Source of the DNA: Engraulis encrasicolus
Lineage: Eukaryota; Chordata; Actinopteri; Clupeiformes; Engraulidae
Assembly (NCBI RefSeq): GCF_034702125.1
Contig: NC_085860.1
Coordinates: forward strand, 53,322,442 to 53,386,441
Direction: 5' to 3'
DNA length: 64,000 nt
A model generated the notes under the pieces. The model did no database searches. It had not been told where the DNA came from and saw nothing but the letters and a program-made list of their open reading frames with translations. Below, one piece after another: positions 34,686 through 46,390 of this stretch (position 1 is the stretch's first letter; every line of letters begins with the position of its first letter). The position numbers were made by a program, and so were the translations under genes.

Positions 34686-35748
34686 TCATTGAAAATAATT
34701 GAAGTCATGTATGGGCTTCATAGTTACTTCAATGTAATAACAAAATCCAATCCAGATAGCAGCTTCACGTACGTTATCAGCAACTTTACGGGAAGCTCCA
34801 AGGACACCTGCAAATTCTTCACACAGTATACCAAAGACCCCAGCAATACCAAATCCAAGTGCAACTCGAAATGCTGAAGTAGCTATACCTACAGCTACAC
34901 CAGCAGCTACACCAGCAGAAGTTGCAAGAATGTCAGCTCCAATCCAGGCAGCAGCTGCAAGAACGTCAGCTCCAATCCAGGCAGCAGCTGCAGCTGTAGC
35001 CACTCCCGCAGCAACTTCATAGGAAGCTCCAAGGACAACTGCAGATAGTCCAAACGGTGCAGCAAAGACCAAAGCAATACCATCTCCAACTGCAAATCGA
35101 AATAACGTAGCTATACCTGCAGCTACACCAACAGCTACACCAGCAGCAGGTGCAAGAATACCAAAAATGTCTCTAAAGAAATGCCCAGCAACACCTCCAG
35201 CAGTGACTCCAGCAGTAGCAAGTCCGGCAGCATCTTTCGCAGCATGCATGATCATCTCCAAGTCAGTAGTAGCTCCAACAGTACCTAAAGTAACAGCTGC
35301 AACAGCAGACATGGTAGTGACTGTGCGAGTTCCTTCGCCTCCAGTAGCTAATCCAACTGTACATCCGATAGCAAATACAGCAATGCATAGGCGAGTTTTC
35401 AAGGTTTCTATAGAAAACAATCAAGAAAGCAAAATGAGAGTCTCATCATAACACAAAGGCCCTGAGGCTTCAGTAAGTCCTGAAGGAAGATTTGCCTTTG
35501 TTTAATGACTAAATATAAATATTTCAAAGCATCACGACTACACCATGTTTTGTGTGTAACTGGCAGAGTGATGCTGAACTGATTGTGTCCACATTTGATG
35601 ATTTATTGATACACATATTATACATTTTCCTGTCAGACCTGTTTTTAGAGAATATCATTTAGGTAAACATTAAATGATGTTGAGTTTTGTACTTACGTTT
35701 GGGATTTGTTGGGTCTGTAGAGCCTTGGTTTTGTTTGTTGGTGTCCAT
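34686..35748 (-). CDS. Two-exon gene, Ala/Gly-rich hydrophobic protein (257 aa)
   Basis: Proposed coding sequence: exon 1 35748-35697 and exon 2 35407-34686 on the minus strand. Exon 1 starts ATG and reads MDTNKQNQGSTDPTNPK, then a consensus donor GTAAGT. The 289-bp intron ends in pyrimidines and CTATAG, and joining preserves the frame (C+AA, Gln18). The protein has a polar N-terminus, a hydrophobic stretch at about 24-38 (LCIAVFAIGCTVGLA), then long Ala/Gly/Val/Ile-rich segments likely to sit in or on membranes, and a polar end MKPIHDFNYFQ. Residues 106-163 and 182-238 are an internal duplication sharing GVAxGIA, FR, GIAxVF, VLGAS and WIG. I recognise no family; the style recalls small interferon-induced or apolipoprotein-L-like hydrophobic proteins, but this is not evidence of homology. 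Confidence 0.6.
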
Positions 35749-36677
35749 GATTGTATGAGAAGGAAGTTGGTGTGCACTGCCTCTATGCTGGTGGAAAATA
35801 GCTTACCTTTCCAGTTTGGTTTGTTATATAGTCAAGGTGTTAGGCTCCTCCTATGCTGATTCACATATCACTGAATTTGTCAGGATTTCCTTATGGCCAC
35901 ATATAATGCTTCTTCCTGAGAAAATTGTCATTCAGCGCTTTGATCTTACACACCGCTTGACACACATATAAAGAGGGCAGTGGTTATAACTGTAACACGT
36001 CAACATCAAGCCCCTAATGAAATAACAGCATGGACAACACTAAGTTTTTCTTTTCCAGTAAAAATACAGAACAGCCAATTTGGCTTTGACGTGTAAGCTG
36101 TTTCATCTAAAAACGCACTAAAGCTAACTCTGATTTAAAATTAGGCCCAGGCTATGCGGTGCGAAATTGTTGAGACTTTGTTTATTTTCTAGGTATGTGG
36201 ATGGGATCGGTAAAGGCAAAGCCTGTCTGAAATGAGCTTGCATGATAGGCCTATTTGCTTTCGTGCCGTGGATGTCTTGTAAACCCTGCGCGCTTTCATT
36301 CAAACTTTTAATTGTCTTACGTTTGGAGTCAGCAAGGCTACCCTATTAATTTGCCGGGGCTGTGTGGATGGTTAGCGCTGCTCTCTCACTCGCCCGAAAG
36401 CTGCACTCGCCCGTTCTCGTTACAGAACTACAGAAATTTGGCGAGGTCTTAACACTTACGTCTACCCCCCGACTGGGTATAACCCTGTCTTAGCCAGAAG
36501 AAGAATTAAGACCCGCTGGTGCAACAGGCGTAACTATCTGCTTGGTCTTACAATGTTGAGTTAAGACGAATTTCTGTTAAGACCGGTCATAAGAGAGTTG
36601 GTGCAACCGGCCCCAGGAACTCTAGCCCTGGGCTTAAGTTCCTGGGCTTAAGTTCCTGTGCCTAAGGTCCTGGGCCA
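35749..36677. other. Upstream region of the two-exon gene
   Basis: Presumably holds the promoter or further 5' exons of the minus-strand gene. I cannot assign a TATA box or start site. 36400-36660 contains inverted TTAAGACC/GGTCTTAA-type segments typical of a small DNA element. Confidence 0.35.
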
Positions 36678-37080
36678 ATGGCCTGTAGTGTAAACGGGGC
36701 TATTGTATTAAACTTGTCTGACGCTTGTTATACGGTCAATTGCAATATACATCTTACTATGTCAAAAATCTTTATCACAAGTGCAGTCAACTCCAGTCAA
36801 CTAGGCGTGAGGAACTCATTCCTCAACTCACAACCTCTCAAAAGGGGTGCCCCAAGGGTTCATGATGGGGCCCCTTCTGTTTGCCTGGTACACCACCTCG
36901 CTGGCCATGTGATCTACTCACATGGCTTCGCATATCACTGCTGTGCTGATTGTTCTCAGCTATAACTGTTCTTCCAGCCAGATGACTCCATGTTCTTTGC
37001 ATACATTTTCTCTTACTTCTCTGAATTATGCATCTTCTATTGGCTTACCTGCTTGTGCAACACGATAAATAAAACCTTGT
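36678..37080 (+). pseudogene. L2-like RT remnant
   Basis: Plus-strand copy of the module at 9476-9931, with SAVNSSQLGVRNSFLNSQPL in one frame. The YADD-equivalent region is damaged. Copied in Y' at 60030-60345. Confidence 0.6.
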
Positions 37081-37149
37081 CAGGACTTCCTTATGGCCAT
37101 ATGGCCTTATTACATAATGCAGAGATAATTGTGAAGTGAAAGCGAAAAT

Positions 37150-37245
37150 GCAAGCCCACCTGGGAAACTCCCATTGTCATTGTGAAACAGCACTCTACAG
37201 AACACAGTGCACACTGCAGAAAATGAAATTGCATTTACCTATGTT
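37150..37245 (-). repeat. Truncated tRNA-SINE 3' end
   Basis: Reverse complement of the 3' half of the 902-1230 family. It lacks the Pol III boxes. Confidence 0.6.
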
Positions 37246-37249
37246 CCCC

Positions 37250-37287
37250 GGGTCCTACGTTCCCCGTAACCGGGGAACGTAGGACCC
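37250..37287. repeat. Perfect 17-bp stem with 4-nt loop
   Basis: GGGTCCTACGTTCCCCG, loop TAAC, and the exact reverse complement. Two more TATGTTCCCCG copies sit beside it (37240-37250 and 37307-37317). Confidence 0.9.
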
Positions 37288-37290
37288 TTT

Positions 37291-38288
37291 TTTCAAAAAA
37301 GGTTTCTATGTTCCCCGCTGCTTCCAAGTAGACTGCTGCCGCATGGTGTTGTTGCACCTCTGACAGGTTAGGTTTAGGGACAGTTTTGGTCAGGGCACGA
37401 ATTTACAACTCAGAAACATTGCATTACTGGCAGGTTAGGTTTAGGGATGGTTTTGGGAAGGGCACAATTTGAAAACTTTTTTAGAAAACTGGAGGGACTA
37501 GGACTGGGAGTCTTTGCTGGGAGTTTGGGACCGGCTGCCGGGCTACTCTGTACGCACATGGCTGGGAAGCTAACAGGTGTCCCTGCTAGGTAGCTCCGGA
37601 ACTATTGTCGGCCACGCCCCTACAGTTTGCTGTGTGGGGATTCAGTGTGATTGGTTGTTGCGCCATCCTATTGCATGGCGTTGAGTGCCGAGGCATTTTG
37701 ATAGACAACCGTTTATCCCGCCCTCACGGCTTCCCAGCTGTCCTAGATCCCTGTCAGCTTTCAGCTGTAGTGGTTTAGCTCGCAAGCCTACCACGCTTAA
37801 CTTTCTTAGTCAGACTTTTTTGAGACACTGATGGAAATAGATTCTGCAATTTTTCATAAACTGAATTCAAGTACTATTCACTGTCACTCACCTGCCACTA
37901 TGCTGGTGAAAGAATGTTTCAGTTTCTTTCTCAATGCCCAGTGTTCTAGCCCTGCTAAGACGGGAAACGACACACTCTGATGCTGCGAAGGAAGAGTGCA
38001 CATTACAGACCAGCGTGCAGTCATATACCTGTATTCGCAAACCCAGACCAGTCAAAAGAGTCAAAATGTACCGTAAGCGCCTAGCAAGCAGAATGGCATC
38101 GCAAGAACAAGAACCAAAAGGAAAGAGCCTTGAAATGATGGTCATGGTACATGAACAGGATAATGACCAGGCAGGTGGATGCAACAGGTTGGTTAATGAA
38201 CTTGACCATGGCGTTCATATGCCAAACTAAACACCACGACAGACTGGAGCCCATATAGCTGGGTCTCTTAGCGTCCAAAAAGGGCCTA
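37291..38288. other. Repeat fragments and one small open frame
   Basis: 37365-37460 holds two copies of a GGTTAGGTTTAGGGA phrase. 37795-37935 is the Z module. A 98-codon ATG frame at 37934-38230 (MPSVLALLRRETTHSD through GVHMPN) is basic in its middle and unrecognised. It starts inside the Z module, so I do not call it a gene. Confidence 0.4.
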
Positions 38289-39417
38289 ATCGTTACGCGC
38301 TGGATAGAAGCACCAAAATCGGTCTAGACCTTCCTTAGGGTGTTCTCCATCATTTCAGAAGGGGTGCCCCAAATTTCAATGTCATTAAGGTCATTTTTAT
38401 GGGGTAAATCCAAGATGGCTGCCCAAAACCAACCAATAGTAGTAAAATGCTGTACTGCCTGGACATAATGGTGTTATGGGCCAATCCACCTATTTGTGTG
38501 TGATGTATACAAACTGAACTTTGAAAATATGTGCAAAACTTACCATAAAAACAATGTTATATATGTCTTATTTAGATTCAAAAACAGGAAAATCATAAAA
38601 ACCATGGTCAGAATGAGATCACTCTACAATTGAGAGCTCATTTCTGGGCATTTAGCTATTGAATCAACATTCATTAAGAGTTTTAAAAATTTGCAGTGGG
38701 TCATATCTATAACATCCAAAAAGAAAATTGTGGTTAGAAAATTTAGGGGAGAAGAGATAAACCCTTGAACTGGGCCACACATAACTGTCCCAATGTTAGC
38801 ATGCTAGCATTAGCAGGTTCAGACACTCAGTCTGCTCTTCAGATAAAGATGGCAAACAATAATTTTAATCCCACTTACACATGCGCGCACACACACAAAC
38901 TACTACTACTTCCTTAGGACCCCCTCAATGATTTAACCCTAGGAGTCCAACTGAAATATATTCAAATCAATCAAGTCAATAATACATGTACATATCAAGT
39001 GTCAGTGACAGCTGTCAAATGACAAATGTATGCTGATTAATGTTCAGATATGTATATCGCAGTCCTAAGTGTACAATGGAGTGATAAGGGCATTTATGCT
39101 TAGGAAATTATGAATAATCAATATGCAATACACCATCCATACAGTATATTGACAGATACTTTGTTTTAAAAGAGCAAAATGGTAACATGTCTGTTTTTCC
39201 ATCTACTTTTGGCTTTAATCTAGATGACATGTTGGCTACCTAACCACTTAATTTATTGTTTGCTCATTATTTTTTATTTGTGGGTGTGGTCCTTTGTTTA
39301 AAACATGTCTGCCTGCCTTCCCTCTCTCACATAGGCTACTAAAATAGTCTTTCAAAAACTTAAAACAACAGCATGTGGAAATCCTATTGGCTTTGGAGGG
39401 CTAACGTCTATGAGACT

Positions 39418-39812
39418 ATACTGTACTCTACTGTATTGCACTGTACTGTACTCTACTATACTGTACTCTACTGTACTGTACTGTACTGTACTGTAATGTG
39501 ATATACCGTACTGTACTCTACTGCACCGTGCAGTATGCTACTGTACTGTACTGTACTGTACTGTACTATACTAGACTGCACCGTACTGTATGCTACTGTA
39601 CTGTACTTAACTAGACTCCACCATACTTTATGCTACTGTACTGTACTTTACTTTACTGTACTGCACCGTACTGTATGCTACTGTACTGTACTGCACCGTA
39701 CTGTATGCTACTGTACTGTACTGTACTATACTCTACTGTACTTTATTATACTGCACCATTCTGTATGCTACTGTACTGTACTGCACTCCACTGCTCTGCA
39801 CTGTACTGTACA
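39418..39812. repeat. TACTG pentanucleotide array
   Basis: About 390 bp of degenerate CTGTA/CTCTA units. The long open frames across it are repeat artefacts. Confidence 0.95.
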
Positions 39813-39841
39813 GTACAACTATAGAACTGAAACATGTAGAG

Positions 39842-40058
39842 CGGTGGTGCTCAAACTGTGGTACGCGTACCACTGGTGGTACTTGAGACATCTCTGGTGG
39901 TACTTGGAATGCCATTATGAACCTCTCCTGTACTGACTGGCAAAAGTGAATATGGAAGGCCTTTACTGCGATATTCTAATGTTGGTTGTCAAGGTGGTAC
40001 TCGGAGAGCTCAATATTTTCTCATGGGGTACTTCACACAAAAGGTTTGAGAACCACTG
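39842..40058. mobile_element. hAT-type MITE (217 bp)
   Basis: Ends CGGTGGTGCTCAAAC and GTTTGAGAACCACTG, with a perfect 8-bp duplication ATGTAGAG (39834-39841 and 40059-40066). Confidence 0.94.
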
Positions 40059-40066
40059 ATGTAGAG

Positions 40067-41190
40067 CATTCTGAGGACATGTACAATATTATGCAAAAAG
40101 GTGTAGTGGGAATGAGTTATGTTACTGTTACCACTCAAAATCATTTTGTTCGGGGGGGCGGGACTATTCTTCCGCCCAGACTATTTAAGTGCCTTGCATA
40201 TCAAGAAAATGAGTCCAGGTAATGATTTACTTTCATAGTATATACCATATGAGAAGTGTTGTTCTATGTAGATATTTCTCCTATGGGTAAGGGTGGCAAA
40301 AGACCTACAGTACATGTTGCCCATCAGCTGTCAGTTTTGATAGCAGTTTAAGTACTCAATGATTACTGAGCTAACTAATACAACTTTTGACACAAGTACT
40401 AGGTGAGGACTTGTCTGCAAATAAACATTTTTTTTATCTCTGTCTTCTTACTCAACATACACTAAGAAATCATTCCCATTTAATTTGAACTGAAGCCATA
40501 CTGTGGCCTACATGTAGGCCTATATTGAGTAATCTGTAATGCCATTCTAAAGATGACTGAAATGCTCTCACAATATGCACTTGTAAACATATAGAATTAG
40601 GTGATCTTATGGGGTTCTTCATACATATGGAAAGGTCCTGTCCTTTACCCTCTCTCATACAAATAAAATACGTATATCTGTTATGGAAATTAGAGGATGG
40701 AGAACCTGCTACCTAGGGCATCTTGCACTGACACTATCCCATTCAAATCGAGCATTAGCAGCAGTCTATTCTCACCATAGTTTTAGTGTTGGCAATGCTC
40801 ATTTTAATTCAGACCAAGAATCTTCTCAAATCGTTCACAATGTTACATGCTGTCAAGCACATAAGCACAGACTCACCCATACTTTCACACTATGTACATT
40901 TTGTAGTTTTATCAATCTGGTCTAGCAGGCTACCCTTGCTTCATCTCTTCTGAGGACTATATTAACATTGTCTGCTAAGTATAATGTCATGTAATAACAA
41001 TGTAATGCGTTACCAACATGACATATTGTATATGACATGGTAGACATTTTTTTTCAAGGGGCACCCCTTCTAGGATGTCTTCAAATCAGTCAAGGAACAC
41101 GTGTACCGAATTATATGCTTCTATCCAGCGCGTAACGATTTCTCGGCTTAGAGCCCCTACTAATAGTTGGAGGAGGAAAAGGCCGTCAAC
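40067..41190. other. No gene recognised
   Basis: Unique-looking A/T-rich sequence up to the right end of the 38289-41139 element, then about 50 bp before the next hAT. Confidence 0.4.
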
Positions 41191-42099
41191 CACAGACATC
41201 ATATATGAAGACTAGTATTTCAAGCACGTCCGCACAGGTCGGCCATATTAGCGCAGCCTAAACTCTCCACAGACCCTCCGTTACACCTGAAGTAAACTGA
41301 AGAGTTGAAACGTTGGGATACTTAAAAATGTATACTGTTGCTTCGCTGAAATATTGACACGTGTTTATAAATGGTAGGGCTCCTTAAAACTTAAGTGTAG
41401 ACTGGGGTAAAACGCCCAGGAGAGTAATAGGCCTATGCTTCCCACTTAACCTATTTGTCAAAAAAAATAGATAGACCTACAGCTAATACACATTTTAACC
41501 ATTGCTGTGCATTACGTTGACGGCATGGATATATTCATTTCATCAAATTACAGACGACAGAGATACTGGAAGAGAGATGTAGCCTACAGCGCAACAAGTT
41601 AATTCTATCTGGATGGCTTTAGCGTCACGACTCATTTTGAACACAAGGTGGAGCTGTCGAAACCAAAGTAGAATGTAGACTACAAGTGAACGTTTATTTG
41701 TTATTTTACTGAAAATATAAAAAAATACTTTGTGCATTTGTTTATGGGATCTATTTAATTATCTGAATAAGACTACTGAATTATATTATACATGATTTTA
41801 GACCTAAGAACATTATAATATAATGTAATATAATATAATAATAATGTGAATATGCATCACTATGCAGTATCAACACATACTTTAGTTTGGAATTTTTTAT
41901 ACAGTGTAAAAAACCAACCCTTTCGAAAATCGAAATAAATTTGAGGGAATTACGGCCATCTGAAGAGTATACAACACCAAAAACTCACTGCAACTGGTTG
42001 AGCCAGCAGGCTGCGCTAACATGGCCGCCATGCACGGACGTTCGACTTGCATGACGGGAACGCAGACGACGCATCTAGTCTTCATATATGATGTCTGTG
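41191..42099. mobile_element. hAT-type element (909 bp)
   Basis: Perfect 25-bp inverted ends beginning CACAGACATCATATATGA, flanked by a perfect 8-bp duplication CCGTCAAC (41183-41190 and 42100-42107). No transposase. A vestigial hammerhead-like string (CTGAAGA, GTT, GAAACGTTGG) lies at about 41297-41317. Confidence 0.93.
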
Positions 42100-42239
42100 C
42101 CGTCAACCGGTCACAATTCCCATTGTTATGATCTAATCACTAACTGTGCGTTCTAGTCTGCTAGTCTGGATCCTATGCCAGCCCTGCCCTTTCTCTCTCT
42201 CCCACTCTCTTTCTGTCATACTCATGACGGCCCTTTAAG

Positions 42240-44166
42240 CAGGCACGGACTGGACAGTCTGGCATTTGGGCACATGCCAGAAGGGCCGCGGCCCTCTAGA
42301 TACCCATCGCGGCCCTTCCAATCCTAGTTGCAGCCCTACAATCATATGTCCGAGATGTATTAAGCAAATATCACGCTGCCTGCGTTCAAAGTTCTATTAT
42401 ATTAACATGCCTAGAATACCGTTTCGCTATTTATACCACTGACACTGCCATACATTACACACGGACCGTGGCATATTGATGGGTGGGTCTCATTATGTTT
42501 CATGTTGTATTTTTCCTGAATATATATTCCAATGATGTAAAAGTGTTCAAAATAATACAAAAAAACTATAGCCTACCTATTTATATTTTGCTTTTGTTTG
42601 AGACAACTGTAGTAAAGCATTGCTTTGTGGGATTTTTTTTTTTATTTACGTTCGGTTCCCGCCAAAAGAAAAAAAAAACGTAGGCCTTAAAGATTCATCA
42701 ACATTCTGAAGCTTGTTGTAGAGAAAAACTGACGGTAGATGTTGCGCCGCGAATGGACAATTATAGCTATTAAGAAAAATGAATGAAGGTCCAGGAAGAG
42801 GAGGAATTAAACGAAAGAAGGGGGGAGCGGCAATGGAAATTGTTAATAAAGCACATTTGACTTGACTTGTGGTGTTTGGTGGTCACTACGCGGTGAGATG
42901 CTGCCATCTTGTGGTCTTTTCAGGTATTTTCTTAATCAGTTCAGTCCTCCGTTTCCCTAGTGACTGACGATAAACTTCCTGTGAGCATTACGGTGTGTGG
43001 CGGACAAGAAGTGTCCCATAAATTCAAGGTTGTTGTCACTGAAAACACGGTGTTCTGTTCGAATCTATGTCGTAGTATCTATTATGCCGGCTTCTTGGCT
43101 TGCTTGGAAGAAGACCATGAAGAAGTGTGTTGTTTTGTCTCTGCAATCGCCAAGAAATCACAAGGCCATTCACACATGGAATAGCACGCAGAGCTCTCTC
43201 GCCCACACAAATATGGATATTAGAAGATGTGTTGCACCGCCCGACGCTACGAATAAGACCAGGTAGGGCTGAAGGATTTCCATTAATAATCATTGTTTGT
43301 GTCCGCCGTGACACTTTTTTTTATTTCACGTAAGGTCGCGTTTCTACTGTCATAAGCCAGTCCGTGGCTAGTCTCGCTACTAGCCAAGGTGATGTGATCT
43401 GTAAACCTTTTTAGCTTGTGGTAATCTGGGGGCTGTTATAGTTTTTCTTATTCGTACTGTATTCTTAACTTCATGACTTGGTAATGGGCTCTCGAATTGG
43501 TGGCTTGTCTTGCTGAAATACATTTTAGTAGCCATATCGATGTAGCCTACGGTAGGCCTATGTTGTTTTGCGTTCAGCTCTGGACTGGTTAGCATAGAAG
43601 TTGGAACAACTCCAACTCATAGTCTTGTCATCATATAGAACTAGTATTAGCTGGGCCACTGTCCACTGGACAGCGTTAAGAAGGGGCTTTTGCGTAAAGA
43701 AGCGGTGCGAGAGCAAAGCGGACATCAAAAGTGGTTGGTTCATTGATTTTATAGTGTGTGTGTGTGTGTGTAGGCACGTTGATGCTTGCCTGGTGCCTGT
43801 TGTTTAAAGGTTGGTTTTTGAAACTTCAGTGTTTACTAGGCCTACTATTTTATTAATAGTCACAGTTTTCTCTCTGTGTGGGGCGGGCCAACGAGTGCAG
43901 CGTGCGCTTGCTATAACGCACCGTTTTCGACCATGCACCTAGTTCTAGTAGGATCAGGGTGCACCTTGTGTTCACCAATGTGTTTTCATGTGGTGCGCGG
44001 TCACCAAGTTGTTGCAACTTCCACGAAGTGGTGTGTGTGTGTGTGTGTCTCTCTCTCTCTGTGTGTCTGTGTGTGCGTGAGGGGGGGTACTGGGGGGTCT
44101 TGGGGCCGCGGGGCCGCGTTGTGGGTCAAAATGCCAGGGCCGTTTCTCTATCCCAGTCCGTCACTG
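42240..44166. mobile_element. hAT-type non-autonomous element (1927 bp)
   Basis: Ends CAGGCACGGACTGG and CCAGTCCGTCACTG, perfect 8-bp duplication CCTTTAAG (42232-42239 and 44167-44174). X at about 15193 shows the empty site. The inner ends are very GC-rich (GGGCCGCGGCCC). Contains a short (TG)n at 43755-43772. No transposase frame. Confidence 0.95.
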
Positions 44167-44185
44167 CCTTTAAGCAATAAAGTAT

Positions 44186-45960
44186 GCTAGGAATCTCATA
44201 GCGGATAGCTTCACCCGTTTCTTCACCGAAAACCACGCAAAATAGTTTTACTAAGAAGTGGTAACTCCACTGAAAGTGCCCTGCTCTCAGCCTTAAGGGA
44301 TGCTAGAGTACATTCTATGCAATCTGTCTGCTGCCTGCAATACAGTCAAACGCAACATACTCCATATAATTTCAAACAGCATCATCACCAGACCACCCCA
44401 CTCCTGTTTCAGATATAAAATTTCTGGATGTTCATCCAATGTCATCATGAAAAGGACTGTCCTCAAGATACAAGAAGAAAAAAGCTTCCGGTTGAAAACC
44501 TTCTTCAGACAACTGACGTCTGGAGAAGGCTTTCACCCAAAACAGTGGGAGAAGAAAAATCCTGGTTGAAGCGGACCTTTTGTCTTTATCTGGTTATTTG
44601 GTTTTCCTGCTGCCATTGCAGCCGTTTGGATCTGTGGAATTTGTGTGCGTCCCAATATGCGACCTTGTGTCCTCCACTTGTGCTTGTGGCCTCACCCCAC
44701 CTCCTGGCCCCGCCTCCATGGAGAAGACAATAAAGTTTCCCAGCTGTCAGCCTAGCCACAACAACCTTTGGTAGACTGTTTTTCATTCACCATCCAGTTT
44801 GCAAATGAGAAAATGACTTTACAATTGAGCTTTTGCGAGATATTGAAAATATAATGCTGTTGTCAATGATGTCATACTTGCTGGTGCGAGGCCACAATCT
44901 CAAGTGGAGGACGCAAGGTCACATACTGGAACGTACCCTTTAACCTACTCCTCCAAGGGCTGGCCTCAGCTCCTAAGCTCCACAGGGGTGCCCCAAGTGT
45001 ACATGCTGAGACCCCATCTGTTCGCTGGGATATGTGATCCACTCACATGGCTTGTCACTGCTGTGCCGATGATTCTCAGCTATACCTGTTCTTCCAGCAG
45101 CCAGATGACTCCCATGTTCTTTGCATACATTTCCACTTTACCTGCTTGTGCAAAACCATGAGTAAAACTATCCCAATGGCTCCAAAATGCTGCAGTGTGT
45201 CTGGTATTGTCTCAACCCAAAAAGGGTGCATGCTATTTCTCTAGTAGTTTATATGACAGGGACATTGCAATGCACCATATTGCAATCATAATGTCATGAA
45301 AAAGCCATGACATAAAATGTGCGTACTGTACAGTATGTGTGTGGTACATGTTCTAATGTGTGGCCCCTTGTTCTAATAATGAAGTGCACCAGCTTGTTAC
45401 CTACAGACAATGGCATGGCTTCACCACTCATTTGATTGGCACATAGGTGAGGAATTACTTCCTGGTAGCCAGTTGTAGAACATGTATGTAATGTTATGGA
45501 CCAATTTAAATAAAGAGGTTCCATGCGCTTAATGATAATTCTTGATAATTTCCTGAAGGGGAATTCAGTGAATGTATTGTGCTTTATCTCAGTAAAAACC
45601 CTTTTTGTCCTGTAATTAAATTCCATAAAAACACCACCACTACTATACAGTATTTGTTTTTGTAAGTTTATTGCTGGCTGATTGATACCGAGTAGATGAT
45701 CATGTCCACAGTGTGTATTTGAGGATTTATTGAAGCAAAAATCTATTGCTGGGCCTTTATTGGTGGCAATAAAAATATAATTTTTCACCAAGCTTAACTT
45801 TCTGTATCAGATCTGTTTTTGAAAGGTTTTATTCAGAATTAAATTCAGTTAATTCTGAATTAAACAACTCTTGCAGCCGAAACGTCTGTCAGTCCCTGCA
45901 ATGTTTGAATAAAAAGAAAAGAATAAGAAAGAAGAAAAAAACTGAGTGCAATCAATTTCC
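44186..45960 (+). repeat. Local composite repeat in X'
   Basis: Same module order as 15205-17060, with an 88-bp deletion near 45591. The tail reads GCAGCCGAAACGTCTGTC (45876-45893), closer to a hammerhead 3' half than the X copy. Confidence 0.75.
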
Positions 45961-46390
45961 TAACTACTCGTATGATATGACTAAATCACCATGCCAAGTT
46001 TGGTTAAAATCTGTGCTGAAGCTGTGCTGTGCTGAAAGAATACATGAGACACTTTTGATTTAGATGTGTTGATTTTATTCATTGCTACAATGGAAAGGGT
46101 TATATTTTACAAATAGAAAAAAGGAAAATGTGAGTTGGTCTGTAAATTTTGCTCAAGACCGTCAGACAATTGACCGTATTATTGTTAACAAACCAACAGA
46201 GGATCCAAAACAATACCCCTTGTCCTTTTTGACATACATGTTTAGTGATTTCACATATAAAAAGTACAATTGACATTGAAAGCTTTGCCCCCTTCTCCTT
46301 TCTAAAGACACAAAGTAAAAACACTAAATATGAGAGTCACTGGCGTGCACAGACATTTTGGAGGGCAAGTGCCGGAGGGAGTGTGGGGGG

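Larger units (their letters stand above)
38289..41139. mobile_element. TIR element of about 2.85 kb
   Basis: The left end ATCGTTACGCGCTGGATAG and the right end are imperfect inverted repeats of about 80 bp; both reach an AGAAGGGGTGCCCC motif. It contains the TACTG minisatellite and a hAT MITE. No transposase frame; the target duplication is unclear. Confidence 0.65.

Noticed and set aside
34907..35095. Leu-rich frame on the minus strand within exon 2
   Set aside because: Shadow of the Ala-rich coding frame (GCT/CTG repeats read in another phase).
37934..38230. 98-codon ATG frame with a Lys/Arg-rich middle
   Set aside because: It starts inside the Z repeat, has no splice or promoter support, and matches nothing I know. 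Kept only as a note.
39535..39936. 133-codon frame rich in Leu/Tyr/Cys
   Set aside because: It is the translation of the TACTG pentamer array.
41241..41350. A third full hammerhead ribozyme
   Set aside because: The core strings are present but stem II is only three bases without pairing, so it is listed as vestigial.
43876..44190. 104-codon Cys-rich frame
   Set aside because: It runs through a (TG)n tract and GC-rich ends of a hAT element; not a protein.
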